Part shown: positions 52,178 through 61,334 of the stretch, piece after piece
How positions within the stretch are numbered: the first letter of the stretch is position 1
Layout of the letters: each line of letters begins with the position of its first letter
DNA from: Thermoplasmata archaeon
GTDB lineage: Archaea > Thermoplasmatota > Thermoplasmata > Lutacidiplasmatales > UBA184
Direction: 5' to 3'
DNA: 64,000 nucleotides
Assembly (NCBI GenBank): GCA_021816865.1
Contig: JAKAWX010000006.1
Location: forward strand, 78,193-142,192
The notes under the pieces: generated by a model
Databases searched by the model: none
What the model was told of the DNA's origin: nothing
What the model saw: the letters and a program-made list of their open reading frames with translations, nothing else
Program-made: the position numbers and the translations under genes

Positions 52178-53164
52178 TCACATCGGAGCGGGCGACGGGA
52201 GTCGCAGGAAGCCCGAGCGGAGCTGGATCGCGCCGGTGACGCGATCGATCTCACCGCGGACTCCGTACGCCCGGCGACCGGCCGCCTGGGAGATCATGTA
52301 CCACCAGACCTCGTAGACGTTGCCCTTCTCGGCGGCCTCGCCGAAGTGGTAGCTCTCGGCGAGCCACTCGCTCTTGGCCATCGCAGCGAGATAGGTCCGT
52401 TCGAGCGCCTCCTGGGGGGAGGCCACCGGTCCGTGCGCGGCAGGGAGCTTGGCGACGTCCAGAGTGCGGTCGGGCCCGGTTACCCCCGACCCCAGGGTGA
52501 GCCGGCGGAATCGTAGGCGGTACCGGTCGGGGGCATCCGTCTCCTCCAGAAGCAGCCACCTCCACGGGCTCGTGCTCGGGAGGAGTTCGGTGTACCCCCA
52601 TCGGCCACGCAGGACCCCGGCCCTCCAACGGGCGGCGCCGCGCAGGAGGAGGTACCCTCCGTAGACCCCGACCAGGATCCACGCCGTCTCCTGCCAGACT
52701 CCGAAGGGCACCGTCCCGCGTTCGAGGATGAGGACCGCCAGGGTCGCACCGGTGAGGGAGAGGGTGACGAGACTGACCGCGACGTCGGCGTTCAGCCGTA
52801 GCGAGCGCCCGGAAAAGGGAAGCAAGGGGCGGACGGCGTAGTTCGTGAAACCGTCCAGCGCGAGGTGGGAGAGCCCCCCTACCTCCATGGCGACAAAGTA
52901 GACCAGCGTCGAGGCGTGGGTGAAGTAGGGGAGGTAGGGGACCAGGACGCTGCCGGCCGCCGCGATGACCGTCACGCCCACGACCGTGTGCACGGCACCC
53001 CGGTGGTGGAGCGAGGGGAACCACCGGGTGAGCGGGAAGAGCAGCACGTCCGCGTCCGGAAGCCCCCCCGCGAGAGCTCCCGCCGCGATGTACTGGGGAG
53101 CAGCGGGTCCCCACAGGATGAACGAGAGAAGGTAGGCGAAGATCACGTGAGTGAAGAGGTCCAA
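52178..53164 (-). CDS. YdjM/DUF457-type membrane metal-dependent hydrolase
   Basis: This 328-residue membrane protein has the DUF457 pattern: MDLFTHVIFAYLLSFILWG, GALAGGLPDADVLLFPL with acidic metal ligands, SLHHRGAVHTVVG with His ligands, and GLSHLALDGFTNYAVRPLLPF. About five hydrophobic helices lie in the first 200 residues. A soluble C-terminal domain of about 130 residues follows. Relatives such as YdjM are LexA-controlled in bacteria; no LexA site was recognised here. Confidence 0.85.
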   Translation of the reverse strand: MDLFTHVIFAYLLSFILWGPAAPQYIAAGALAGGLPDADVLLFPLTRWFPSLHHRGAVHTVVGVTVIAAAGSVLVPYLPYFTHASTLVYFVAMEVGGLSHLALDGFTNYAVRPLLPFSGRSLRLNADVAVSLVTLSLTGATLAVLILERGTVPFGVWQETAWILVGVYGGYLLLRGAARWRAGVLRGRWGYTELLPSTSPWRWLLLEETDAPDRYRLRFRRLTLGSGVTGPDRTLDVAKLPAAHGPVASPQEALERTYLAAMAKSEWLAESYHFGEAAEKGNVYEVWWYMISQAAGRRAYGVRGEIDRVTGAIQLRSGFLRLPSPAPM

Positions 53165-53380
53165 TCCGTCACCTCCAGGCTCCCGAGCTCACGGGAGGGC
53201 GCAGATTATGTTGCCCCTCGAACGGGTCGCTCGCGCGTCTCGCCGCCATCCCCTCCGCGCGGGACCGACTCGCCCCCCCGGAGACGCCGGCCGGTCGGGG
53301 GTCGCCCCGGCGGGGGACCCGTCAGAGCCGTCCCCGATCCGCCCGGGCGCCTCGGGTCGGATCGGGGCGGTCCGGATCGG

Positions 53381-53686
53381 TCAAACGTCCGTTAGACGCT
53401 TCCTCTTCCCCACCGAATCCGGACGGCGCAGCACCCGAATGTTGACGTCCGGCCCGAACTTCCGGACCACCATCGTGGACCCCTGGGCGCGCAGGATCTC
53501 CAAGAATGCGTCCGCGTCGAGACCGGGACCGTCCCTCCATTTCGACACGAACAAGGAGCCACCCTGCCGGCCGGGTACCGCAACCCCGGTGGCAACGAAC
53601 TGCCGAAAGTCGTCGTCCGTCAGCGGTTCAAACGACGCCTTCAGCATCTCGCGTCTCCGGGGATAGCTCGGCTTGATCTTCTTCAT
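53381..53686 (-). CDS. Unrecognised 101-residue protein
   Basis: This protein of unknown family starts MKKIKPSYPRRREMLKASF, with strand-helix-strand character (FRQFVATGVAVPG, LDADAFLEILRAQG, TMVVRKFGPDVNIRVL) and a basic C-terminus. It is modest in size and lacks a membrane segment. No close operon partner is present. It is more plausible than other frames because codon bias matches neighbours and an A/T patch CACGATAAGC lies upstream. Confidence 0.55.
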   Translation of the reverse strand: MKKIKPSYPRRREMLKASFEPLTDDDFRQFVATGVAVPGRQGGSLFVSKWRDGPGLDADAFLEILRAQGSTMVVRKFGPDVNIRVLRRPDSVGKRKRLTDV

Positions 53687-53930
53687 GGCCCCGCCGAGCG
53701 GAGGAACGCGGTTCCGCTTATCGTGATCGGCCGCCGCTCGGACCCCCGATGGTCGTCTAAGCCCCCGCGAGGACCCTACCCGAGCCCGCCCTCGAGGGAC
53801 CACGCCGTACGAGGCGATCCCCCGACGCGTCCCGTGTGCCACGGCTTCCGCGCTCGAACAAAAGGGGTGATGTGCTCGTCTACCGTGGCGCGGGGCCGAA
53901 GGGGGAACCCGGTTCGTTTCGGGCCCGACG

Positions 53931-54539
53931 ATGACCGAGATGAACCGCGTGGCTCGTTTCTTCGTGAATCTGTCGGCCGCAAGGCGAGCGGCCCGGGCGT
54001 ACGAGTGGATCCGCCGGGACGTGCCGATGCCTCCCGCGGCTCGATGCGTCGAGATCGGTTGCGGCCACGGAGATCTGGCCGCACGGATAGTCGAAGGATT
54101 CCGACCCGCCCGGTACGTGGCCACCGACCTCGATTCGCGCCAGATCGAAACGGCACGGCGTGCGGCGGGCCAACGGTACCCGTCCGGATTGCCGCCGGCC
54201 CTAATGTTTCGCACCGCGGACATGCGGCATCTTCCCTTCGACGACGCGTCGTTCGACGTGGTTCTCGCCGTGGCAGCACTCCATCACGCCGGCGAGAGCC
54301 ACCACGACCCCACCGGTATCCCCGAGGCACTGTCGGAGATCGGCCGCGTTCTCCGCCCCGGAGGGCTCGTGGCCTACCAGGAATTCCTCCACAAGGAGCT
54401 TATACGGACGTGGTTCGCCGGCCACGGATTCTCGATCGAGCGGATACGGTCCCGACGGCGGCTCGAGTCGGTCGTGGCGTCGAAGTCCGGCGTCTCTTCC
54501 GTGCCGGCGCGCTCGCGGGAGGGGTCTCCCGGTCTCTGA
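53931..54539 (+). CDS. SAM-dependent methyltransferase
   Basis: This 202-residue class I methyltransferase has motif I VEIGCGHGDLAARI, an acidic second motif YVATDLDSRQIE, MRHLPFDDASFDVVLAVAALHH as the family middle segment, and EIGRVLRPGGLVAYQEF near the end. The last 40 residues (Ser/Arg-rich) are not typical of the fold and could reflect a short or altered C-terminus. The acceptor is unknown. The ATG at 53931 and another at 53940 are both possible. Confidence 0.82.
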   Translation: MTEMNRVARFFVNLSAARRAARAYEWIRRDVPMPPAARCVEIGCGHGDLAARIVEGFRPARYVATDLDSRQIETARRAAGQRYPSGLPPALMFRTADMRHLPFDDASFDVVLAVAALHHAGESHHDPTGIPEALSEIGRVLRPGGLVAYQEFLHKELIRTWFAGHGFSIERIRSRRRLESVVASKSGVSSVPARSREGSPGL

Positions 54540-54798
54540 TTCGTCGCCCACCCCCGACCCCATCCCGGGTTCGGCGTGCGCCCCCGCACGCCCTCCGCGC
54601 GGGCGGGGCTCCGACTCGGCGAGGCCGCCCCTCGCATCGACCGAACGGCTGCACCAGGGTTCTGCGACGGGGAGCGCTCCCGACGAACTCGGCCGCACGA
54701 AGGGTAGCCGGAACTTCAAGGGGGACCGGCCGTTGCGGTGGCGGGAGACGTCGGCCCTCGCCGAGCTCGGGGCCGCGACGCTCCGTTCGGGAGGGCCG

Positions 54799-55830
54799 AT
54801 GCCGGAGGGAACGAATCGACAGTGGGTGCTCGCGAGCCGACCGGAAGGGCTCGCGGGCGAGCAGAACTTCCGGTGGACGGAAGCGCCGGTCCCACCCCTG
54901 AAGGAGGGCGAGGTTCTCGTACGGAACCTCTGGCTCTCGTTCGACCCCACGCAACTGGGCTGGACAAAGACCGATACCTACGTTCCCAAGGTCCCTCTCG
55001 GCGAGCCGATGCGCGCCCTCGGGGTCGGCCAGGTCGTCGAGTCGCGCCACCCGGGCTTCACGGCCGGGGAGATGGTCACGGGAATGCTGGGCTGGCAGGA
55101 TTACCTCCTCACCGACGGGGACCGGTCGGCCCGGGTCCAGAAGCTGCCACCCCAAGTTCCGGCGTCGCTCGCCCTCGGCCTGTTCGGCATCACGGGAATG
55201 AGCGCCTACTTCGGGGTCACGGAGATCGGGAGGGTGCAACCGGGCGAGACGTTCGTCGTCTCGAGCGCGGCCGGCGCCGTGGGGTCGATCGCGGGCCAGA
55301 TCGCCAAGATCCGCGGGGCGCACGTCGTCGGCATCGCGGGCGGGCCCACCAAGTGCGGCTGGCTCCGCCGAGAGGCCGGCTTCGACGCGGCCATCGACTA
55401 CCGTTCGGAGAAGGTCGGTCCTCGGCTCTCCGCACTCTGTCCGAGAGGGATCGACGTCTACTTCGACAACGTCGGGGGAGAGATCCTCGACGAAGTGCTC
55501 GCCCGGATCAACCTGCACGCCCGCATCGTCCTCTGCGGAGGGATATCGGGCTACGCGACCCGCGAGTTCCCCCCCGTACGCAACTACATCGCCCTGACGG
55601 TCAAGCGAGCTCGAATGGAGGGGTTTCTCGTAGTGGACTACACCGCGCGATACCCGGAGGCGTCGCGCGCGCTTGCCGGATGGCTCGCCGAGGGCCGGGT
55701 GACGCAGAAGGAGGACGTCGCGACCGGTCTCGAGAACGCCCCCAAGACGCTCGCGCGACTGTTCACGGGCGAGAACTTCGGTAAGCAGCTCCTGAAGATC
55801 GCCGACCCGCCCCTCCCGGTTCCGGAGTGA
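54799..55830 (+). CDS. Zinc-independent MDR-family NADPH oxidoreductase
   Basis: This 343-residue protein of the leukotriene-B4 dehydrogenase/CurA subgroup begins RQWVLASRPEGL, has LSFDPTQLGW and MRALGVGQVVESRH, and a Rossmann core SSAAGAVGSIAGQIAKIRG, VVGIAGGPTKC and DVYFDNVGGEILD. The final FTGENFGKQLLKI matches the family C-terminus. It reduces double bonds of alpha,beta-unsaturated carbonyls with NADPH. I chose the ATG at 54799 where the family N-terminus starts. Confidence 0.92.
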   Translation: MPEGTNRQWVLASRPEGLAGEQNFRWTEAPVPPLKEGEVLVRNLWLSFDPTQLGWTKTDTYVPKVPLGEPMRALGVGQVVESRHPGFTAGEMVTGMLGWQDYLLTDGDRSARVQKLPPQVPASLALGLFGITGMSAYFGVTEIGRVQPGETFVVSSAAGAVGSIAGQIAKIRGAHVVGIAGGPTKCGWLRREAGFDAAIDYRSEKVGPRLSALCPRGIDVYFDNVGGEILDEVLARINLHARIVLCGGISGYATREFPPVRNYIALTVKRARMEGFLVVDYTARYPEASRALAGWLAEGRVTQKEDVATGLENAPKTLARLFTGENFGKQLLKIADPPLPVPE

Positions 55831-55987
55831 CCACGGGGATCGCCTCGCTCACCGCGGTCGGTACCGACCCGGGTTCCGTGGGCCCCCGACGCCGGGGTCT
55901 CGGGCCCCTCGTCGGCCTCGGCGGCGAGGACCACCTTGGCGGCCGTTGCGGGGAAAGGAACTCCGGTCGGGGGTGGGCCGTCCGACC

Positions 55988-56383
55988 TCACTCAGGGGCC
56001 GGCCCGAAGAACTCGAGCCAGTTGCCGTCGGGGTCCCGGGTATAGACGATGTTCTCGTGCGGCTCCCGTATACGAGCCACGATCGGGAGCTTCCGTCGCC
56101 GGAGCTCGCCCTCCCACTCTTCGACATCGGAGACGCGGAACCCGAAGTGGTCGAACTCGGTTCCCTTGCGGAACGGTTCGTAGAACCGGTTCGACCGGGG
56201 GTAATGGTTGAGCTCGACGCGTTGCACGGCGCCCGGGAAGACCAGGTGGACCCATTGGCCCCCATGACCCATGCGACCTCGACGGTGGACCCGGAATCCG
56301 AGTCTTCGGTAGAAGTTCAACGACCGGGTGAGGTTCCGCACCCGCAGGCCGGCGTAGACGAACTCGACCTTGACCTGGGCCAC
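55988..56383 (-). CDS. VOC (glyoxalase-fold) protein, second copy in the region
   Basis: This 131-residue VOC protein includes FVYAGLRVRNLTRSLNFYRRLGF, a second module start FDHFGFRVSDVEEWEGEL, and the closing YTRDPDGNWLEFFG. Glu in LEFF and His in FDHFGF are the expected ligands. The start is GTG, 24 bases after a CTTATATC TATA-like box, so a leaderless transcript is likely. It is distinct in sequence from the VOC protein at 51.5 kb. Confidence 0.85.
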   Translation of the reverse strand: MAQVKVEFVYAGLRVRNLTRSLNFYRRLGFRVHRRGRMGHGGQWVHLVFPGAVQRVELNHYPRSNRFYEPFRKGTEFDHFGFRVSDVEEWEGELRRRKLPIVARIREPHENIVYTRDPDGNWLEFFGPAPE

Positions 56384-56695
56384 GCTTCCCTCGAGCCATC
56401 CCTCGATATAAGGTGAGGTCTCGGACGGCCCGGCACGACGATCGACCCCGAGAGCAGGCCCCTCCCCGCCCGACGTTGGACCGGGCGCCCGCGGACCTCC
56501 CGGGGGCGTCGCGGATCTCGACCGGAGCGCCGTCGGGGCCGGGGAGACGGATCCCGAAACGCGGCGTCTTGGGAGGCGAAGCGTCGGGCGTGCGGGAGGA
56601 GGCATCGGTTCGGGCGGGGTTCCGACGCGTCCCCCCGGCGAGCGGCCGACGCGGGAAATTTATTATATATATTTACAAACCATCCGAGGTATGCG
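56384..56695. other. Divergent intergenic region with two promoters
   Basis: A minus-strand CTTATATC box (56405-56412) serves the VOC gene. A long A/T block (56656-56678, reading AAATTTATTATATATATTTAC) lies just ahead of the plus-strand toxin-antitoxin-like pair. I see no gene in between. Confidence 0.5.
56656..56678 (+). promoter_or_regulatory. Strong A/T promoter block of the nucleotidyltransferase pair
   Basis: A 23-base run made only of A, T and one C, with TTATATATATTT, ends 17 bases before the ATG at 56696. It is one of the most A/T-rich blocks in the host-like part of the window and could hold both the TATA box and a regulator site. Confidence 0.55.
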
Positions 56696-57262
56696 ATGCG
56701 GCTGGAATCGAGCCTCCTCCGGGAGCCGGGCGAGCGAGCGCTCCCGCGGGAGATGGTCGAGCGCCTCGTCCGGTCCCCCGGACGTCCCCGGGCGGAATAC
56801 CGCCCCCGGGTGCGGTCGGCGGCGGACGTCGACCGGCTGCGGCGACACCGCGTCCCCGCGTTCCTGTTGACGTCGGAGTGGGTCACCAGATGGGGGTACG
56901 CGGTCCGCTTCCAACCCTGGCTCGCGGTTCCCGAGACGCTCGCGAGGAAGTTCTCCTCGGAGTTCCGGGTCCTTCCGGTGAAGGACGAGGAAGCGCTGCG
57001 GAACCCCGGTCTGAGCGAGCTCGTCGCCTTCCTCCTCCGGTTCGACCCGCTCGCCGCCCGCCTCGTCGCGAAGAGGAATCGGCGTCGTATCGACCCGAAC
57101 GAGCTCTACCGCCGAATCCGTAACGAGGGTCTCGAACGCGCGGCGACCAAGGTTCGGCTGCAGGAGTTCGTGCCGGCCCTTCCGAAGGTCGGACCGTCGC
57201 TTCCTCGGGATGAGCTCCGATGGATCGAACGGAACAATCCCTCGGCGTCGGAGGCCGCATGA
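56696..57262 (+). CDS. Unrecognised protein paired with a nucleotidyltransferase
   Basis: This 188-residue, Arg-rich protein has no family I recognise. Helical segments dominate (RALPREMVERLVRS, LSELVAFLLRFDPLAARLVA, DPNELYRRIRNEGLERAATKVRL). It starts right after a strong A/T promoter block and its stop overlaps the ATG of the nucleotidyltransferase (ATGA). The two-gene arrangement and size resemble toxin-antitoxin modules in which the first gene encodes the antitoxin, but this one lacks a clear DNA-binding motif. Confidence 0.65.
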   Translation: MRLESSLLREPGERALPREMVERLVRSPGRPRAEYRPRVRSAADVDRLRRHRVPAFLLTSEWVTRWGYAVRFQPWLAVPETLARKFSSEFRVLPVKDEEALRNPGLSELVAFLLRFDPLAARLVAKRNRRRIDPNELYRRIRNEGLERAATKVRLQEFVPALPKVGPSLPRDELRWIERNNPSASEAA

Positions 57263-57837
57263 CCGAGCCCGAGATCGAGAAGGTCGACACGATCCTGCGG
57301 GCCCGGGGAATCCGGTACGTCGTGGTCGGCGGCCAGGCCGTCGCACGGCGGGCGGCGACCACCACGCGCGACGTCGACGTGATGGTGGCGACGGCGGACT
57401 ATCACGACACGGTCGCCCGCCTGCGGGACGACCCCGACCTCGTGTTCGACTGGGAGAACGATCAGGTCGCCCGCTTCCGCGTCCGCTCGGTGGGCGGGGT
57501 GCCGCTCGACATCATCAACCCCGTCACGTTCTCGGGAGGGAAGACGGGCGAGGAGTTCTTCGCCTTCCTGACACGGGAAGCCTCCTTCGAGGCCGACGGG
57601 ATCTCCTACGCCACGCCCGAAGCCGTCTGGTACACCCGGCTCCTCACCAAGCGCTGGAAGGCGTACGCCGAGAAGATCGTCACCAACGTGATCGACGGCC
57701 TCCCTCCGGACCGGCTCCGGGGAGTCGAGGAGATCGGCCGTCGGTTCGGGAACGAGACGGTCCTCAAGCCCCGCGTCGCCTACGTCCGCGAGGAACTCGC
57801 GCGGCCCGAGATCGGGTCGCTCATCGGGGGTACGTAA
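57259..57837 (+). CDS. AbiEii/MNT-like nucleotidyltransferase
   Basis: This 192-residue protein has the minimal nucleotidyltransferase core: VVVGGQAVARRAATTTRDVDVMVA, with the GG-x(n)-TxDxD metal-binding pattern at about residues 22-43. A later strand FRVRSVGGVPLDIINP could provide a third acidic residue. Helices follow with LTKRWKAYAEKIVTNVID. Relatives include AbiEii toxins and related type IV modules that modify tRNA or other targets. It overlaps the preceding gene, which could be its antitoxin. The family call is good; toxicity is inference. Confidence 0.75.
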   Translation: MTEPEIEKVDTILRARGIRYVVVGGQAVARRAATTTRDVDVMVATADYHDTVARLRDDPDLVFDWENDQVARFRVRSVGGVPLDIINPVTFSGGKTGEEFFAFLTREASFEADGISYATPEAVWYTRLLTKRWKAYAEKIVTNVIDGLPPDRLRGVEEIGRRFGNETVLKPRVAYVREELARPEIGSLIGGT

Positions 57838-58043
57838 GGCCCCGGGCGCGGCCCCCGCTCCCCGGGGCGGGCGGGCCCCGCCGATACGCCGAGGGGGGTT
57901 CGACCGCGCCCATCGGGACCCACGGGACACCCCCTCGCTGGCCCGAGGTCGTGGGGGTCCGGGTCCCCGAACCGTCCTTCGGTCTTGCGAGGGATGGTTT
58001 AACTCGGACGAGAACGGTTCATGGACGCGCAGGGGGCGCCGCG

Positions 58044-58700
58044 CTGACCGTCAACCTGAGGCTCAGCCTCACCATCTTCAAAGCCGGCTTCGCGGTGGAG
58101 AGCGCGGGCGGGTTCGCGGCGCTCGTGACCCGCTCGAGCCAGCTCCCCTTCCACGGGTACCTCCTCCTCCTCACCCCGGTCTTCTCCGCCCTCGGGATCC
58201 TCTTCCTCTGGGTCGGCCGCCACGAGTGGAACGAGCTCCACCGTACCCGGGTCGGGCACGCGAACACCGCCTTCACCGTGAGCCTGGTCGCGATAGGGCT
58301 GACCGCCGCACCCATCGCCTACCTGGCGGCGCTCGGCGAGGCGAACCCGCCCGGATGGCTCGGGCTCGAGTTCGGCGTCGCGATCGCCCTCGTCTTCGGT
58401 CTGACCTTCGTGACCTACGCGCTCGCGGCGGCCCACCTGGTCGGCCGGCTCGGCGAGGTGGCGATGGGCGTCGGCCTCGTCTGGGCCTTCGGGATCTCGG
58501 CGTTCATCGGACTCGCCCTATCGCCCCAGCTGGGACCGATCGTCCGCTCCCTCGTCGCCCGTTCGGCGGCGATCGGCGCGGTCACGCAGCCGATCACGCT
58601 GCTCGACGCCCTGCTGGGGTTCAGCTACCTCGCGTTCTTCGTCGCCTTCGCCGAAGCCCACTACCGGGTGGCCCGCGGAATCGTCTCCGCCGGCGGCTGA
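58044..58700 (+). CDS. Multi-span membrane protein, start disrupted or CTG
   Basis: This membrane protein of about 218 residues has about seven hydrophobic helices (for example GYLLLLTPVFSALGILFLWV, GVAIALVFGLTFVTYALAAAHLV, LDALLGFSYLAFFVAFAEA). In this frame there is no ATG, GTG or TTG near the natural start. An ATG at 58021 with leaderless spacing to a TTTAACTC box enters another frame that stops after eight codons. One extra G in the GGGGG run at 58032-58036 would join them. The entry begins at the in-frame CTG. A sequencing or assembly indel is the simplest explanation. The family is not recognised. Confidence 0.6.
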   Translation: MTVNLRLSLTIFKAGFAVESAGGFAALVTRSSQLPFHGYLLLLTPVFSALGILFLWVGRHEWNELHRTRVGHANTAFTVSLVAIGLTAAPIAYLAALGEANPPGWLGLEFGVAIALVFGLTFVTYALAAAHLVGRLGEVAMGVGLVWAFGISAFIGLALSPQLGPIVRSLVARSAAIGAVTQPITLLDALLGFSYLAFFVAFAEAHYRVARGIVSAGG

Positions 58701-58768
58701 CCGCGCGACGATCGGCGGCTCGCGGGAAGGAAGGTCTTTGGTATTCCCCTCTCTCGGGCTCCTCGGGC

Positions 58769-59723
58769 ATGGACGTCGAGATCAGCCCCCTTTCGGAGAC
58801 CGACCTCGACACGGCCGACTCGATCTTCCGAATCGCCTTCGGCACGTTCCTCGAGATGCCCGACCCGACGACGGCGTTCGCGGACTCGGAACTCTTCCGC
58901 ACCCGTTATCGGGCACGGAACACCCGCGTTCTCGCGGCCCACCTCCACGGGACCCTCGTCGGGACCAACGTGATCACCCGTTGGGGTTCGGTCGGATGGT
59001 TCGGGCCGCTCACGATCCTCCCGGCGCACTGGGACCGGGGGATCGCCCGGGCGCTCATGGACGAGACCGAGAAGGTCTTCGACGGGTGGGGGGTCACCCA
59101 CCGGGGGCTCTTCACGTTCCCCCAGAGCCCGAAGCACCTCGCGTTGTACGCCAAGTACGGCTACTGGCCAAGATACCTCACGCCGATCTGTCGCGCGCGA
59201 CCTCCCGGTCCCCGGTGGGCCGACACTTCCGCCGTCTTCGGCCCGCCTCTATTCCGACGTCCCGGAGACCGACCGGCCGGCGGTCCTCGAGGCGATCCGG
59301 GAGCTGGGGGGGACGTTGTACCCCGGCCTCGATCTGACGGGGGACGTGGACTCGCTCGATCGCCAACGCACCGGCGAGACCGTGCTGCTCTACGACGATT
59401 CCCGCCTCGACGGCGTCGCGACGTGCCACATCGGCGCGGGCTCGGAAGCCGGCGGGGGTACGACGCTCGTCAAGTTCGGCGCGGTCTCGCCCGGGGAACT
59501 AAGGCTCGAACGTCTCCGAGCGCTCCTCGAGAACGTGGAGACCCTGGCCCGCCGCCGCGGAGTCCCGCGGGTGGAGGTGGGGGTCAACCTGAGCCACCGC
59601 GAGGGGTATCGGGCCCTTCTCGCGAGAGGGTACCGGGCCGACTTCGTCGGCGTCGTCATGCAATCTCCCGACGAACCGGCGTACCACCGCCCCGAGCTTG
59701 ATATCCTCGACGACTGGCGGTAG
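58769..59723 (+). pseudogene. GNAT acetyltransferase split by a frameshift
   Basis: The first half is open from the ATG at 58769 with the sequence DLDTADSIFRIAFGTFLEMP, GPLTILPAHWDRGIARALMDET (acetyl-CoA loop region), and LYAKYGYWPRYLTPICRA. The frame then loses sense near 59190-59250. The family C-terminal half continues in another frame with RLYSDVPETDRPAVLEAIREL, LYPGLDLTGDV, TCHIGAGSEAGGGTTLVKFGAV and the closing LDILDDWR. Both halves belong to one known GNAT-type protein of about 300 residues, so this is one gene with a +1/-1 shift, real or from sequencing. Confidence 0.8.
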
Positions 59724-60191
59724 CGGGCCCCCGAGCTCGGCGGGAGGGCCGCCGTCCGTTCGATATCCGCCTCGGGCTCGAGCGACCCGCCGGCAGCCGC
59801 GGCCGCGAAGGCGACGTTCCGAGGCTCCCGAAGCAGCGTGGCCTGCCCCCGGGACCTCGCGACGCGACCTTCGGACTCGGCGATCGGCCGGCGAGACCTC
59901 TCCTCGGGAGGCGGGGTCTCGCCCTCCTCCGCCCCCTTCCTCGACGGCCTCTCGAACGGGCCGACCTCCCCGCGACGGGGGCACGGGCCGTCCTCCTCGT
60001 CGGGAAATAATTGTGGGACTCGAGATACCTTCCGTTAGACGGAAGTTGTGTCGAAATTTGCCTGCTGTTACTAAATCGAAATCCTTGTTACGAAATCAAA
60101 CTCGATTGGCACGCTCCCTCGGTTCTGCTTCGACGATGAACGGTAGGAAGGTCGGCCCCATTTGAACCAACCCTGAAGAGCGGAAGCGATC
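59724..60191. other. Junction region between host-like and A/T-rich sequence
   Basis: The left part (to about 60005) is G+C-rich with only low-complexity open frames. From about 60005 the base composition changes sharply to A/T-rich. It includes a perfect hairpin CTTCCG-TTAGA-CGGAAG (60029-60045) and two AAATC-like repeats (60075-60105). No gene is evident. The hairpin lies downstream of the DarG stop and could be its terminator. Confidence 0.5.
60029..60045 (-). terminator. Hairpin downstream of darG, possible terminator
   Basis: A perfect 6-bp stem with a 5-base loop about 150 bases past the darG stop. A T-rich stretch follows on the minus strand. Archaeal termination by hairpin is uncertain. 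Confidence 0.3.
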
Positions 60192-61334
60192 TCAAGCGGT
60201 GAGCAACACACTACGTCCAATCGGCAGGTCTGCAGACGGCTCTAGTTTCAGGAACCCCATGACGTTCAGGTCGCGGATGATTTCCGCCACTTCGCCCCTG
60301 TCCCACACGGGTAGTCGACCCTTCTTCCACTCCATCACGTCAGCAAGCACTTGACTTTCGGACGGTGGTCGGGTCGCCCCTCTCGCGAGCCACGACGAAG
60401 AGTGGGACACTGTCGCCGCGATTTCCGCCTGCCTAGCGTTGAGTCGCACGAAGAGGTCTGCGTACCGCTCAATCACGCCCTTCCACTTCCGAAGATCGCC
60501 CTCGTACACTAGCCTAGCGTCCTCGAATGTAGGACCGATCGAGATGGTGAAGGCGTTTCCGGATCGGACCTCAGTTATTAGACCATTGTTTTGCAATCGT
60601 GTCATCAGTTGCTTCAAGTCTCGAGACCAAGGGCCGAATGAGCCTCTTGTGAACTCAAGCCCGGTAGGCAATCCCGCTTGCGTTAGGAAGTATGCGAGCT
60701 TCTGGAAAGTGATACGCCCGACCGGCCAGCGGTACTTCTCTCTCTCGATTCTGTCTAACGTAGAGACTAAAACGATCCATGACGGATTCACATGAACTGG
60801 GATCCGACCTCCAGGTACTAGTTCCTCAGTTTGCAGCTCAAGTCCCAGGAACGAGAGTTTGAGTTGATCCGACGGTGTCCCGTGTGGAGCGTAGAGGTCG
60901 ACCGGAATGTGGAGCTTAGAGAGATATCGATACAATGTCGGTCCCACCACCCTCCAGTCTAGCTCCCCATTTCCGCAGCCGAGAGGCGGAACGGCGATGG
61001 AGGTTATTCCCCACTCCTTGTAATGGTGGAGAACGTACTCCATTCCACGGACTATGTCTTCCAGTCGAGCGAGCGACCGCCAATGATCTTTCGTTGGGAA
61101 GTTGAGTACCCAAGGGGGTCTCTCTCGCTTGAACAGGTACGGCTCGCCGAGCTTGACCTGGCCTAGTGAGCAGCGTCGAGAGTAGTCCTCGAACATGTCC
61201 GGGAACTTGCGCTTGAAAGCGAGCGCGATTCCCTTTCCCATAACGCCCACGCAGTTGACGGTGTTCGTCAGGGTCTGGGCATCGGACCTGAGAATGTCCC
61301 CCATTTTCACATGAACATGGTTGGAGTCTTTCAT
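60192..61334 (-). CDS. darG: DarG-like antitoxin: macro domain ADP-ribosylglycohydrolase
   Basis: This 380-residue protein has an N-terminal macro domain (about residues 1-155): VKMGDILRSDAQTLTNTVNC, VGVMGKGIALAFKRKFP (the ADP-ribose-binding loop), NFPTKDHWRSLARLEDI with a Lys at about 82 matching the DarG catalytic-lysine region, and VPPLGCGNGELDW. A C-terminal domain of about 200 residues follows (LDRIEREKYRWPVGRITFQKLAYFLTQAG), as in full-length DarG, where this part binds and blocks DarT. It removes ADP-ribose from thymidine in DNA. Its start overlaps the toxin gene stop (ATGA). Base and codon use differ from the host-like flank. Confidence 0.92.
   Translation of the reverse strand: MKDSNHVHVKMGDILRSDAQTLTNTVNCVGVMGKGIALAFKRKFPDMFEDYSRRCSLGQVKLGEPYLFKRERPPWVLNFPTKDHWRSLARLEDIVRGMEYVLHHYKEWGITSIAVPPLGCGNGELDWRVVGPTLYRYLSKLHIPVDLYAPHGTPSDQLKLSFLGLELQTEELVPGGRIPVHVNPSWIVLVSTLDRIEREKYRWPVGRITFQKLAYFLTQAGLPTGLEFTRGSFGPWSRDLKQLMTRLQNNGLITEVRSGNAFTISIGPTFEDARLVYEGDLRKWKGVIERYADLFVRLNARQAEIAATVSHSSSWLARGATRPPSESQVLADVMEWKKGRLPVWDRGEVAEIIRDLNVMGFLKLEPSADLPIGRSVLLTA

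Noticed and set aside
58021..58047. An eight-codon ORF as an upstream leader peptide
   Set aside because: One base change in the G run joins it to the membrane protein, so an indel is simpler than a regulatory short ORF.
59698..60165. A 155-codon plus-strand frame across the island boundary
   Set aside because: Low-complexity Pro/Arg/Ser in its first half and a sudden change of composition midway show that it is chance reading across the junction.
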